Source: a virus. Taken from it: a stretch of DNA of 40,736 nucleotides. The notes beneath the pieces are model-generated. The model was given only the letters and a program-made list of their open reading frames with translations. It had not been told where the DNA came from and did not search any database. The stretch spans positions 1 to 40,736 of IMG/VR virus record IMGVR_UViG_3300047476_001065; one strand, written 5' to 3'. Below, in pieces: positions 1 through 9,145 of this stretch. Numbering within the stretch: the first letter of the stretch is position 1; each line of letters begins with the position of its first letter. The translations under genes were made by a program, and so were the position numbers.

Positions 1-70
1 CATCAGTATTCATTAAGGCCATACTTTCTGTGTCTCTAACGAAATTTGTTCCTGTGACTTTAACAAACAT
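1..70 (-). CDS. Small conserved T4-like phage protein, 3' part cut by window edge
   Basis: An ATG at 68-70 lies one base after the stop of the upstream gene (TAACATG), so it is the next cistron of the tail operon. The visible N-terminus reads MFVKVTGTNFVRDTESMALM and stays open to the window edge. Short proteins with a similar start (about 60-70 residues, ending in a coiled coil) occur next to structural genes in T4-like phages, as far as I recall. Function is not known to me; only the first 23 residues are visible. Confidence 0.6.
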   Translation of the reverse strand, partial: MFVKVTGTNFVRDTESMALMNTD

Positions 71-71
71 G

Positions 72-2255
72 TTAAATTCCTGTTCCTGATGGTAAAGCAA
101 GCGCACGAATATCAGTCAAGAATGGACAAATTGTTCCATCATTTGCCGCCATCACAACCTTAATTGCAAATTGGCTGAACTGTGTATATGTTTGGCCACT
201 TGTACTTGTGTATGAAATATAATTGTCTGGATTATTATTTGTACCAGGAGCACATTCAAATTCAATTAAATTTTCCTTTGAAGTGGAATATATATTCGCA
301 CCTTTAATCTGAGTCATTAACTGCCACTCTTGTTCATCAAAATTCTGGTCATCATTTCTATTCAGAATCTTGTAGTACACATATATTTCAGTACCAAAAG
401 GTTTGTATGCAGTGTAAAATACTCTTAGATCACCTGAGTCATTGTTAGGTGCAAGAACAACTTTCTTAGTGAAGTATTTAGCGAGTGAGTTACCACCACG
501 TGACGATGTTTCACCAAAAACAACTACGTTTGCAGGCGTTGTATTTGCACCATATACTGTGATTGTTGGTGATTTAATATAACCAGAACCACCATATGTG
601 ACATATACCGATGATACTACATTTGATGTACCATTATTTGCAACCGTTACACTAATAACTGCACTGTCTGTTCCAACGTCTGGTGCTGAGATAGTTGCAT
701 AGGTATTTGCAGCGTCATTATAACCTGAACCAGTATTTGCTAGAGAGATTACAGCATTTGATATACTCATATTATTGATGATGTACTGTATGTTGTACAT
801 GGTAGTACCATCATCTGAAATAATAGGACTCAAATTTGGATCACTAGATTGCATTGTTGCATACATTGAGAATGAATGTGCAGTATCTTTCAACAATACA
901 CGTTGGCCTTTACCGTCATCAAATTCAATGTTGTCTGGTGTTGGTGAACCAAACTTACCTGGAAAGGCTTGTATTGCTCCCGTAGGAACATTACCATCTG
1001 CAAGTGTTGCTTCGTATGTATATGAAATTGATGTTCCTGAAGGAATAAAATCAGTCGTAGTCAAATTAATAGCATCAGACCAGGTTGTTTCCACAAAGTT
1101 GTCTGTTAGGTTAGTAACGTTGTTTGCATCGATTGAATGTTGAATGTCATTGGTACCTAGTTTTCTACGTGGCAATCCTTTAGGTATTGAGAATTGAACG
1201 TATGGTGTAATAGTTGTATCAAATACACACCTATCAATAATAAACATCATTGATTTTGTTTGGTCGGCAGTCCAAGTAATAGAGTTCTGTGATTCAAACA
1301 ATGCACCAACGTAAGGCGCACCACCAACTTTAGTAGGTGATGCTGGATCTGGATCTGTAGGTAAAGCTTTTGCAGTTGAAGGCACAGCAATCTTATTTTG
1401 TTGTGCATAATACAATACATAATCGGGTGTAGTTGTTTCCACTAGGACTGCATACATAACTCCGCCTTGAATATAGACGGGTGATTCAAACATAAACTCT
1501 GTGTAAGTCGAAGAATCCAAATAGTGTGGTTTTTTGGAAGTATTAACATTATCAGCTGATAGTATTACAGTTGAGTGATCCAACTTGACGCCATTTGGAT
1601 ATCCATTTAGTGTACCAATAATAGAAACTTTAATTGGAATATTTGTATCTGGTTTTGAATAGAAAAATAATTTAACGGAAGAAATAAACAAACCGTTGGG
1701 ATAATTATCTTTATCCAATATGAATGTTTGTGCTACTGGATCCCATGGCTGATATGTTGTTATTGTACTTATTAATTGTTTTTCTCTTTGTCTAACTTGT
1801 GTAAATGCAGTTGAAGCTGAGTCTATTGAAGGACCAAATTCTAATTTTTGTGATGTTGTAGAAAGGCCTGATGCTGTAAATGTTCCTTCAGCATAGGCCG
1901 TTGCTGTCATGGGGTCTGCATCAACACTTCTGTTATCAACTCTGAATATTCTTTGTCCTGTTTGAAATGTTCCTCCGGGAACATTAAAAATACCAACAAA
2001 ATTACCTGATTCATCTGTTGATAATTTAGGTAAACCTGTACCTGTTTTTACTGCTGTAGTAAGGTCTGTAACGTTACCAATAAGATTGTATTGAGAGGTT
2101 ACATCACCGACAGACTCATTATATCCCAGTGATACATTAATTGGTGTTTCTAATGTAACGATTTTGGTAGCTGCATCATAAGCAATAATATTTGCAGTTT
2201 TTTTGTAATACTGAGTTATTATTCGTGTTGGTGATGTTGTATAATTATATGGCAT
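72..2255 (-). CDS. Large virion structural protein (baseplate/tail-fibre associated)
   Basis: A 727-residue protein downstream of the DUF4815 gene in the late tail operon. The N-terminus (residues about 18-60) carries a short beta-rich segment of the kind found repeatedly in aquatic T4-like tail proteins. The middle contains the block around DPVAQTFILDKDNYPNGLF, followed by a jelly-roll-like stretch typical of phage fibre/structural proteins. Residues about 500-590 hold two copies of the GxGY beta module also present in gp6, gp7 and gp8 here. No enzymatic motif or signal peptide is seen. GGAAG precedes the ATG by a few bases. A virion protein at the baseplate rim or fibre attachment is the likely role, inferred from position and composition; the exact T4 counterpart (gp9/gp10 region) is unclear. 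Confidence 0.7.
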   Translation of the reverse strand: MPYNYTTSPTRIITQYYKKTANIIAYDAATKIVTLETPINVSLGYNESVGDVTSQYNLIGNVTDLTTAVKTGTGLPKLSTDESGNFVGIFNVPGGTFQTGQRIFRVDNRSVDADPMTATAYAEGTFTASGLSTTSQKLEFGPSIDSASTAFTQVRQREKQLISTITTYQPWDPVAQTFILDKDNYPNGLFISSVKLFFYSKPDTNIPIKVSIIGTLNGYPNGVKLDHSTVILSADNVNTSKKPHYLDSSTYTEFMFESPVYIQGGVMYAVLVETTTPDYVLYYAQQNKIAVPSTAKALPTDPDPASPTKVGGAPYVGALFESQNSITWTADQTKSMMFIIDRCVFDTTITPYVQFSIPKGLPRRKLGTNDIQHSIDANNVTNLTDNFVETTWSDAINLTTTDFIPSGTSISYTYEATLADGNVPTGAIQAFPGKFGSPTPDNIEFDDGKGQRVLLKDTAHSFSMYATMQSSDPNLSPIISDDGTTMYNIQYIINNMSISNAVISLANTGSGYNDAANTYATISAPDVGTDSAVISVTVANNGTSNVVSSVYVTYGGSGYIKSPTITVYGANTTPANVVVFGETSSRGGNSLAKYFTKKVVLAPNNDSGDLRVFYTAYKPFGTEIYVYYKILNRNDDQNFDEQEWQLMTQIKGANIYSTSKENLIEFECAPGTNNNPDNYISYTSTSGQTYTQFSQFAIKVVMAANDGTICPFLTDIRALALPSGTGI

Positions 2256-2280
2256 TTATTTCTTCCAGTAAGACTATTGT

Positions 2281-5200
2281 TTATTTATTGTTGATGATAC
2301 AAGCAATTTTACCTACGATATTGAAGGTCGCCAGTAAGAACTTTTTGGTTAAAGGACTCTTATTGTCTTTAAATGATCTACCAATTAGATATTTACCTAT
2401 ACTTAGATTCATATCTCCACATAATTTATTCAATATATAACCACCATATGTTATATATTTACCTAAAGATGTTACTTCCACTAGTGTGTCAGAAATTGCT
2501 TGTTTAGTAAATGTTCCATTTTCATAGTTCAACCTCAATACACCACCATCACCAACAATAGATGTTGTTCCATAACCATTAACGATGTATGTACCATCAC
2601 CATCAACCCACAGATTGTAAACCATATCACCTTTAGCTGGTGTTCTGATTGCATCATCCATCTGATTAATATGTCCTAACCATGGATACAGGTTCATTAT
2701 TTCTTTAGAAATAGGGCAACTTAATTGACCATCAATATAAAGTGGATGGTTAATTGTTGCGAATGGTTTTAGTTTTTTGTTTGGTGAATATAGTTCCATG
2801 AATGTAGAATCTAATGTTTCCTCTACAAACATTACAACATTCAACATTTTCTTATTGTGGTTAAATACTACATCACCAACTTTAACGTCTTTGATTTTCT
2901 TTTCTGTTCCATCGGCCATTAATATCAAAGTATCTTTGGTGAAACATCTACCTCCACTACTTGGTGGTGGTGGAGGTGGAACATATGTTGCGCTTTGTAC
3001 TGTATATGAATAACAATATTTCGATTGTATTGCAAGCTTGGCACCAACATAATAATCATTGACATCTGAAGCGTTAGCATCTAATGCTAATTTTGTTACA
3101 CCAGTGAACCATGCACCACCTTTTGGCATAACTATTTGTTGTGCAACATCATTATAACTTGATGCTGGTGGTGATGTGGATTGGTAAATTATTTCACCAG
3201 CAGAATTTTTACCTACAACTGCAACTGCACCTGGACTACCAGCTGTTGTTGTTGCATACACTCTAATAGTATGTGAACCAACAGTTAAATACTTGGTATT
3301 GGATGTTGTTGTTCTTGGACCAGCACTGTGAACAATAACATTATTTGCCGCACTAGTTCCACCAACTCTAAGTGTACCTGTACCACTAGCACTCATTACA
3401 AATGTATATGTGCCGGCCTCTTGAACATCTACAACAAAGGTTAAATCAAACGTTCCGGATTTAGATAAATCACCCCAAACACCATATTGATTTAAGAAAG
3501 TTCCCCAATCATTTGCAGATTGTATTTTGTAAATATTTGATTCTGCGCCACCGCCAGCTGGGTTATATTTTCCACCAACACCAGTAATTACACCTGATGT
3601 GTGTAATGGAGTTACAGAAGCTGACTCATTAATGAATCCGTATGCCGTATTAGATGCTGCTGCATTATACTGGCCTGCTGAGTCAAACACAGCATTTTGA
3701 ATTATACTGGTTGTTGTGGATTTTTGAGCACCTAATAATGCAGAAATATACAATCGAGCACTTGTACTATCTGGATAGTTGTACATACCAACAACTCTAC
3801 CAAGTGGATTAAATTTATTTGCTGTATAGAATCCTACAATATCATTCTCTTTGAATTTACCTCCAACATTTACAAGTTCAATAGTGTTTGGTGAAGTCAT
3901 ATAATCATTTGCTTTTATACCATCAAACCAACATGATACTTCACTATTGATTAGTAGACCTTTAGCTCTTACTATAATTTGTTGTGGTCTAATGTATGGT
4001 AATACAGCAATGTTTGTTAGATAACCATTGTTACTACCAACAGTAGATGATACTTGACTGTAACCAGCTTTAGTAACATTACCTAATTGACTTGCGTATG
4101 TGTCGGTTGTTGTTGCAATAAATCCACGACCAGTAGTTACTGTTGATGTAGATTCTGAAGTTCCAGGAATTGTTGCAAAGTCTCCTGAATTCAGTAAGTT
4201 AACACCATTTGTTTGTTGATAAACCTTTAATGATGGATCTGTAACAAGAATAGCTGGGGCTTGGTTGTTATCTACCCAGTTATCCATTGGAGGATTTAAA
4301 CTAACAATACCTTGTGCTACAGCGACAGCAAATGGGTTTACACTTACCGTACTTGTTGCAATTGGTTGTACAATAACATTTGCTGTTGTGTATGGTAGAG
4401 TAAATATATTTGTTTGAGTGCCACCAATACTAGAAACTGAGAAATAATTTGTTTTATTTAACGTACCCAATGAATTTAATACGACTGGGTTTTGTAGTGC
4501 AAAGTTCTCTACGATATTTAAAGGTCCAAGTCTTTTCTTTCTTGTATTCACATTGGCTTGGAAGTCTGGATTGGCCGTATCAGCAGTTGAGTATGATGAG
4601 AAATCATCAACTAAGATACCATTTTTAAATCTATTCAGACCATTAACATCTTGTACTTGTAATGATTGTGCATTTGTTTCTAACAAACTCAATGCAGAAT
4701 AATATTCTAAGTTATTAACACGAGTTTGTAGGTCTGTGATATCTCTCTTAATCCAATTTTTATGTAATACTTTTTCGATTGAGAGGTTTGCATCAACTTG
4801 TCCTGTTGCTTCACCTGGAATATAAGCTGTGTAAGGATCCAATGTAAGGTTGGCCAACACTAAAGAACCATCAGGCTCAGTTGGGAAAATTGGATCAGTT
4901 GATGGTGTACCTTTTATAATCTTAAATTCTTTATCTTTTGTTAGAACAAGTTTATCTTTTCTTGCCAAGTAGTAGTTATAATCACTTGTATATTCTGACA
5001 AAGGTTGAGGAATTAAAATACCAGTATCATCTGATGAAGGATTACCAGTATATTCAAATTCCATTTCTGCTTGTGCGCTTTTTCTGACAGGTCTAAAATC
5101 AACACAATCTGCTAATCTATAAACAGTACCACCTTTACTTGTGTAAGTGGGAATGGATTGATAATCTTCAGGTGATGTTGATACACCACCTGATGAACCA

Positions 5201-7734
5201 GGAATATATGAATTGACACTGAAGTATCCATCACCACCTGTGTGAGCATAATAATCAAAGATGACTAGAATATTACCATCTGGTATAGATGCACCAGCAA
5301 CTAAGTCTGCCGATGCATGGTCATACATCGTATCTTTCTGTCCGTTATTTAACACAAATAATGATGTGATATCATAAGCAGCATCAATTACCATTGCACT
5401 TGTTACTGTCACTGCTGGATTTCTAGAGTTAACAACTTTAACTATTCTCTTAACATCAGAAACATATAAAGAATTTATTTTACCTATTGCTGCATGTTTA
5501 ATGTAAACTTGACCTTTAGTTAAATCGATATATGTGCTTGAATTGATTGTGTTACTTACACCAGATGTGCTTGCAACTGTAACGTTACCTGTAACGAGGT
5601 TTTTGGCCTTTAATATTGTTGTAGAATCATCCGCATTTGAAATTGAAACATCTGCAATAACATCAACAACAGTACCACTAGCATGAGTTGTTGATCTTAA
5701 TGTGGCAGTTTTCTTATCAGAAGAAATTGTTATTGTATTTCCTGATGTTGAGAAATCTAAAATTGAACCTGTTGATTGGTTAATAACAATGAAGTTTTGT
5801 TTAGCTACATCAGAGGATAATTGACCTGTACCAGTGAACACCTGAGGTGTACCTGAAGGTATAGTTATTGCTAGTGTTGCCGTACCACTAACATTCGTTA
5901 ATGTTTTAGAACGGAATACTTTTGATGAGTTGTAATCACTATTTGAAATGTTTGCAACATATTGGTAACCAATTGGGAATACTAGTTCTGGAACCTTAGG
6001 GTTCGTTAATATTGTATCACCTGTGACCAACCCATTTGTTTTACCTGCATTAGCAATTTGTGCTGTGGCAATAATACTACCACTACTATTCTTTGTTATG
6101 AAAGAATCCACATCTTTAACTTTGAAAGCAAAAGAGAAATTAGAACTACTATCAACTGCAACAGTAAATGGAGTATCCACGGTAGCAGTTTTGGTTGCTC
6201 CATTATAAGACACAACTGTTCTTCTATCACCAGTGCTTGCTCCACCAGTAATTGTTATTGTTGATCCATAATATGCATTTGCAACATTTGAGAAAGTGCC
6301 GTTAGTATCTAAGAATTGAATAGTTGTTGCTGAACCTGATGCAGCAGTACCATTCAATGTTGTTGTGGAGATATCGGTAACATAGGCCTTATAGGTATAT
6401 GTTGATGTGTCTGAGTCTGATGTGCTTGATTCAAACTGTAAATTTCTGATATAGGCAGTACCAACTAATGTGGAGTTATATGTCGTTGCATTGGCTGAGT
6501 ATATATTTGAACTCGTTACACAATGTAAATCAATTTTAGGCATTGTGGTAATGTCAAATTTACCATTAATACGATTTACAATCAAGTAACTACCGTAATC
6601 GAAGAATACTGGATTGTTTTCATATGAATCGGTTGTTCTTGCTCTATCATTTTCTAATAGTAGATCAGACTGGTTTTCTATTCTATAACCATGTACATAT
6701 GCAACACCTTTACCTAATCTAAGATCAAATTTAGATTCATCTGCATTTGTTACAGGAGTGATTCTGAATTCGTTTACAACATAATCACCGTTACTTTCAT
6801 AGTCACGCTTAGCAAAGTAATCATCAATAACAGAATATACTGTACCATCAACTTGTTTAACTATAAGGCCATTTTCAATTCTTAATAGTTCAACAAAAGA
6901 ATCGTCATCACCTAGTTTTAAAGGTTTAGAAACTAGTGATAGTGTAATTTGATATCTATCTGCACCTGGTGCTTGATAGTTGGATGCACCAACAGCTGGA
7001 TCCAATAACGATGTATCACCAAGATATGTAACAATATTTTCTGCAATATCTAAACCAACACGGTAAGATGGTGTGTTACTGTATGCATCTAGAATTGTGG
7101 TTTGTGGTAATACTGATACAAAATTACCAATTGAATATTTGGAATATGAACCATCTGGATTTGGTGTAGATGAGTTACTATAACCATTTACAATATAGAA
7201 TACACCTTGTGAGATCGATGCGGTCGAGGCCTTGCCTGAACATGTAGTCCCGCCTGCAACACCAATGGTTAATGCAACCGTGCTTGATCCATCAACGCAG
7301 GACACGGTCATTCCATCAGTGAACTGTGCGCCAGAATAATAATTAATAATAATGGTAGGTGGTAAATTGGAATCTATTAAAGAACCTTCTCTATATGCCA
7401 CAACCTTTGCACGAACTGTACCTGTATCATCAGTAATTTCTTTGTTTAAGAAGTCAGAAACTACGATGTCCACGTTTTGATATTGTGGTTGTAATTTAAG
7501 ATATGTACAATTTAAATTTGTGGTAACTTTACCACCGGTAACTGGAGTATTCTGAGAGAAAATGTGATCAGCAAAGTTGGAGATTTGATTCTGTAGAATA
7601 CTTTGAGATTGAGTTAACTCTCTAGCTTGAACGGCTGAACCTGGTTTGAATAGTATACGATGAAAATTTTTACTTGGATCAAAATCATCATAGTATGGAT
7701 CAACGTTAAAATTAATTGCTTCTTTAATAGCCAT
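2281..7734 (-). CDS. Giant DUF4815-type tail structural protein with C-terminal Hint domain
   Basis: At 1817 residues this is the largest gene of the window. The N-terminus (FNVDPYYDDFDPSKNFHRIL, then KPGSAVQARELTQ) is the hallmark of DUF4815 virion proteins of aquatic T4-like phages and probably occupies the first half. Residues about 1400-1500 look like a PA14/CBM-like beta-sandwich (GTYTFVMSASG, GSHTIRVYA). A run of six prolines (about 1586-1591) leads into a Hint domain starting at Cys1597 (CFTKDTLILMADGT), with a TxxH motif at 1660-1663 (TINHPLY) and a late block around YNLWVDGDGTYIVNG. The last 80 residues follow the Hint core. It is adjacent to gp8 and has AAGGG as ribosome site. It probably belongs to the baseplate periphery or fibre network. 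Self-cleavage before Cys1597 is predicted, not shown. Confidence 0.8.
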   Translation of the reverse strand: MAIKEAINFNVDPYYDDFDPSKNFHRILFKPGSAVQARELTQSQSILQNQISNFADHIFSQNTPVTGGKVTTNLNCTYLKLQPQYQNVDIVVSDFLNKEITDDTGTVRAKVVAYREGSLIDSNLPPTIIINYYSGAQFTDGMTVSCVDGSSTVALTIGVAGGTTCSGKASTASISQGVFYIVNGYSNSSTPNPDGSYSKYSIGNFVSVLPQTTILDAYSNTPSYRVGLDIAENIVTYLGDTSLLDPAVGASNYQAPGADRYQITLSLVSKPLKLGDDDSFVELLRIENGLIVKQVDGTVYSVIDDYFAKRDYESNGDYVVNEFRITPVTNADESKFDLRLGKGVAYVHGYRIENQSDLLLENDRARTTDSYENNPVFFDYGSYLIVNRINGKFDITTMPKIDLHCVTSSNIYSANATTYNSTLVGTAYIRNLQFESSTSDSDTSTYTYKAYVTDISTTTLNGTAASGSATTIQFLDTNGTFSNVANAYYGSTITITGGASTGDRRTVVSYNGATKTATVDTPFTVAVDSSSNFSFAFKVKDVDSFITKNSSGSIIATAQIANAGKTNGLVTGDTILTNPKVPELVFPIGYQYVANISNSDYNSSKVFRSKTLTNVSGTATLAITIPSGTPQVFTGTGQLSSDVAKQNFIVINQSTGSILDFSTSGNTITISSDKKTATLRSTTHASGTVVDVIADVSISNADDSTTILKAKNLVTGNVTVASTSGVSNTINSSTYIDLTKGQVYIKHAAIGKINSLYVSDVKRIVKVVNSRNPAVTVTSAMVIDAAYDITSLFVLNNGQKDTMYDHASADLVAGASIPDGNILVIFDYYAHTGGDGYFSVNSYIPGSSGGVSTSPEDYQSIPTYTSKGGTVYRLADCVDFRPVRKSAQAEMEFEYTGNPSSDDTGILIPQPLSEYTSDYNYYLARKDKLVLTKDKEFKIIKGTPSTDPIFPTEPDGSLVLANLTLDPYTAYIPGEATGQVDANLSIEKVLHKNWIKRDITDLQTRVNNLEYYSALSLLETNAQSLQVQDVNGLNRFKNGILVDDFSSYSTADTANPDFQANVNTRKKRLGPLNIVENFALQNPVVLNSLGTLNKTNYFSVSSIGGTQTNIFTLPYTTANVIVQPIATSTVSVNPFAVAVAQGIVSLNPPMDNWVDNNQAPAILVTDPSLKVYQQTNGVNLLNSGDFATIPGTSESTSTVTTGRGFIATTTDTYASQLGNVTKAGYSQVSSTVGSNNGYLTNIAVLPYIRPQQIIVRAKGLLINSEVSCWFDGIKANDYMTSPNTIELVNVGGKFKENDIVGFYTANKFNPLGRVVGMYNYPDSTSARLYISALLGAQKSTTTSIIQNAVFDSAGQYNAAASNTAYGFINESASVTPLHTSGVITGVGGKYNPAGGGAESNIYKIQSANDWGTFLNQYGVWGDLSKSGTFDLTFVVDVQEAGTYTFVMSASGTGTLRVGGTSAANNVIVHSAGPRTTTSNTKYLTVGSHTIRVYATTTAGSPGAVAVVGKNSAGEIIYQSTSPPASSYNDVAQQIVMPKGGAWFTGVTKLALDANASDVNDYYVGAKLAIQSKYCYSYTVQSATYVPPPPPPSSGGRCFTKDTLILMADGTEKKIKDVKVGDVVFNHNKKMLNVVMFVEETLDSTFMELYSPNKKLKPFATINHPLYIDGQLSCPISKEIMNLYPWLGHINQMDDAIRTPAKGDMVYNLWVDGDGTYIVNGYGTTSIVGDGGVLRLNYENGTFTKQAISDTLVEVTSLGKYITYGGYILNKLCGDMNLSIGKYLIGRSFKDNKSPLTKKFLLATFNIVGKIACIINNK
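2500..2946 (-). other. Hint (hedgehog/intein-type) autoprocessing domain within the giant tail protein
   Basis: The block starts with Cys (codon 2944-2946) in the motif CFTKDTLILMADG, the usual block A of inteins and hedgehog proteins. It is followed by IKDVKVGDVVF and the block B motif TINHPLY with the Thr and His expected for the N-S acyl shift. Block F-like YNLWV and TYIVNG follow. The usual terminal His-Asn of splicing inteins is absent (GYGTTSIVGDGG instead) and there is no complete C-extein. Cleavage of a hedgehog or bacterial-intein-like kind is therefore more likely than splicing. Confidence 0.8.
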
Positions 7735-7743
7735 TTTTTTCCC

Positions 7744-9135
7744 TTAGTAACCTAATACAAACTTAAATTGTTCTATACCGTCTGTGTTTCTTTGAACACC
7801 TGATCTATTCTCTACAAACATAAGGTGTCCGGAGAATGTTATATATTCAGGTGGATTAATATTATTAATTGTTCTGACTGTCTTTGATGTGTCACCAAAA
7901 ATTGGTTGATTTGGTTCCGGTGTTCCATTCATATTTATAACTCGTATTACATTGTTTGACGAATCAAAATCTAAAACATTTGCTGTGAATGTACTTGCGG
8001 CCAAAGAAGAACCTTGATATACAATTTCATCCTCAACATACGTACCAAAACCTAGAGCTACTGTTAATTGTGTTGAACAATCGTATACTGTACCATTAGC
8101 AATTGCCCAATTTTCAGGTGCAGGTAATTTAACTGATGGGTCAACAATAATACCTACTTGATGGAAGTCGATGTCTGTAGATATTTTACCACCTTCTGTT
8201 CCAGTAAACTGTGCAATTAACATAACATGTTCACAACCAAGTTCGGTTAAAAGATCACTGCCGTGGCCACCGATTGGTGAAACACCAGCATATGCATTGG
8301 CACCAGAACCTAAATTGGATGTTATGTTGATATTTGCATAAGTATAACCTGTGCCTTTATTGGTAACTGTAATGTCAACAATCTGATTATTGGCGTCGGA
8401 TGCTATCGCAGTTGCACCAGTTCCATCACCCTGTATTGTTACAAAGATGGCTGCATTATCTGAATCGTAACCTGAACCACCATTTAGAACATTAATTACT
8501 TCAATGTTACCAGCACCAGCTGGATCTCCTATTGTGGTTTCTGTAGTTGTGTATATGTTAGGTGCTCTGTTTTTAATTTGAACAGGTACCCAAACACTAT
8601 CCATGAAATTGACTTTTAAACCTGTGTCAATTGTATACATGTATTTCCACTTGTAACCATCAACGTCAAGAAAAATACCATCATCGTTGAATGTTCCTGG
8701 TTCAAAGTATGGTTCTACAGTTGACGGTGCACCGTTGTTATTCCATAGACATTTAAATATCTGGTCATACTTGTTCTTCACATAGAACTTATACACTAAA
8801 AGACCACTAGAAGATTTTTGATAGATGTCTAAATCTTCTTGGTAATACGTGTACACTTCACCTGAAGTCCAGTCTACACGTTGAATTACTGGACAAATAT
8901 TATTAACACTAATCTTTTTGACCGCAAAGATGTTTTTGCGAATCTGTTTCATCGAATATGGGCTGAAACTAGGTGCAGGTGGAAATTGATCGTTTGGCCA
9001 AACATCAACTTTAGATAAGAAACAATAATAGTTTGTAACTGGTATTTCTGAGTTGGGTATGGTTGCAACAGAAGAATAGTAACCTTGAGTTACTGCTGAT
9101 ATCTTTGCGCCGTGTGTAAGTATATTTTTATTCAT
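7744..9135 (-). CDS. gp8: Baseplate wedge protein gp8
   Basis: This 463-residue protein corresponds to T4 gp8 (334 residues), a wedge component that binds gp6, gp7 and gp10. Shared landmarks are DVWPNDQFPPAPSFSPY near the N-terminus (T4 has a similar PWSSNENEVGFAPPYP stretch), DGYKWKYMYTID at about 159-170 (T4 GDGYVWEYLFEI), and a C-terminus LMFVENRSGVQRNTDGIEQF matching the T4 pattern MENRPPI...EEINILF. The extra length comes mainly from a GxGY module inserted at about residues 209-285 (GGSGY...GDGTGATA...GTGYTYA). It lies downstream of gp6 and gp7 as in T4, with one extra fibre-like gene between gp7 and gp8. Confidence 0.88.
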   Translation of the reverse strand: MNKNILTHGAKISAVTQGYYSSVATIPNSEIPVTNYYCFLSKVDVWPNDQFPPAPSFSPYSMKQIRKNIFAVKKISVNNICPVIQRVDWTSGEVYTYYQEDLDIYQKSSSGLLVYKFYVKNKYDQIFKCLWNNNGAPSTVEPYFEPGTFNDDGIFLDVDGYKWKYMYTIDTGLKVNFMDSVWVPVQIKNRAPNIYTTTETTIGDPAGAGNIEVINVLNGGSGYDSDNAAIFVTIQGDGTGATAIASDANNQIVDITVTNKGTGYTYANINITSNLGSGANAYAGVSPIGGHGSDLLTELGCEHVMLIAQFTGTEGGKISTDIDFHQVGIIVDPSVKLPAPENWAIANGTVYDCSTQLTVALGFGTYVEDEIVYQGSSLAASTFTANVLDFDSSNNVIRVINMNGTPEPNQPIFGDTSKTVRTINNINPPEYITFSGHLMFVENRSGVQRNTDGIEQFKFVLGY

Positions 9136-9145
9136 GATTTATTTA

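Noticed and set aside
7932-7939. TATAAATA on the minus strand inside gp8
   Set aside because: It lies within conserved gp8 coding sequence, about 200 bases before the next gene, in AT-rich DNA where chance copies are expected.
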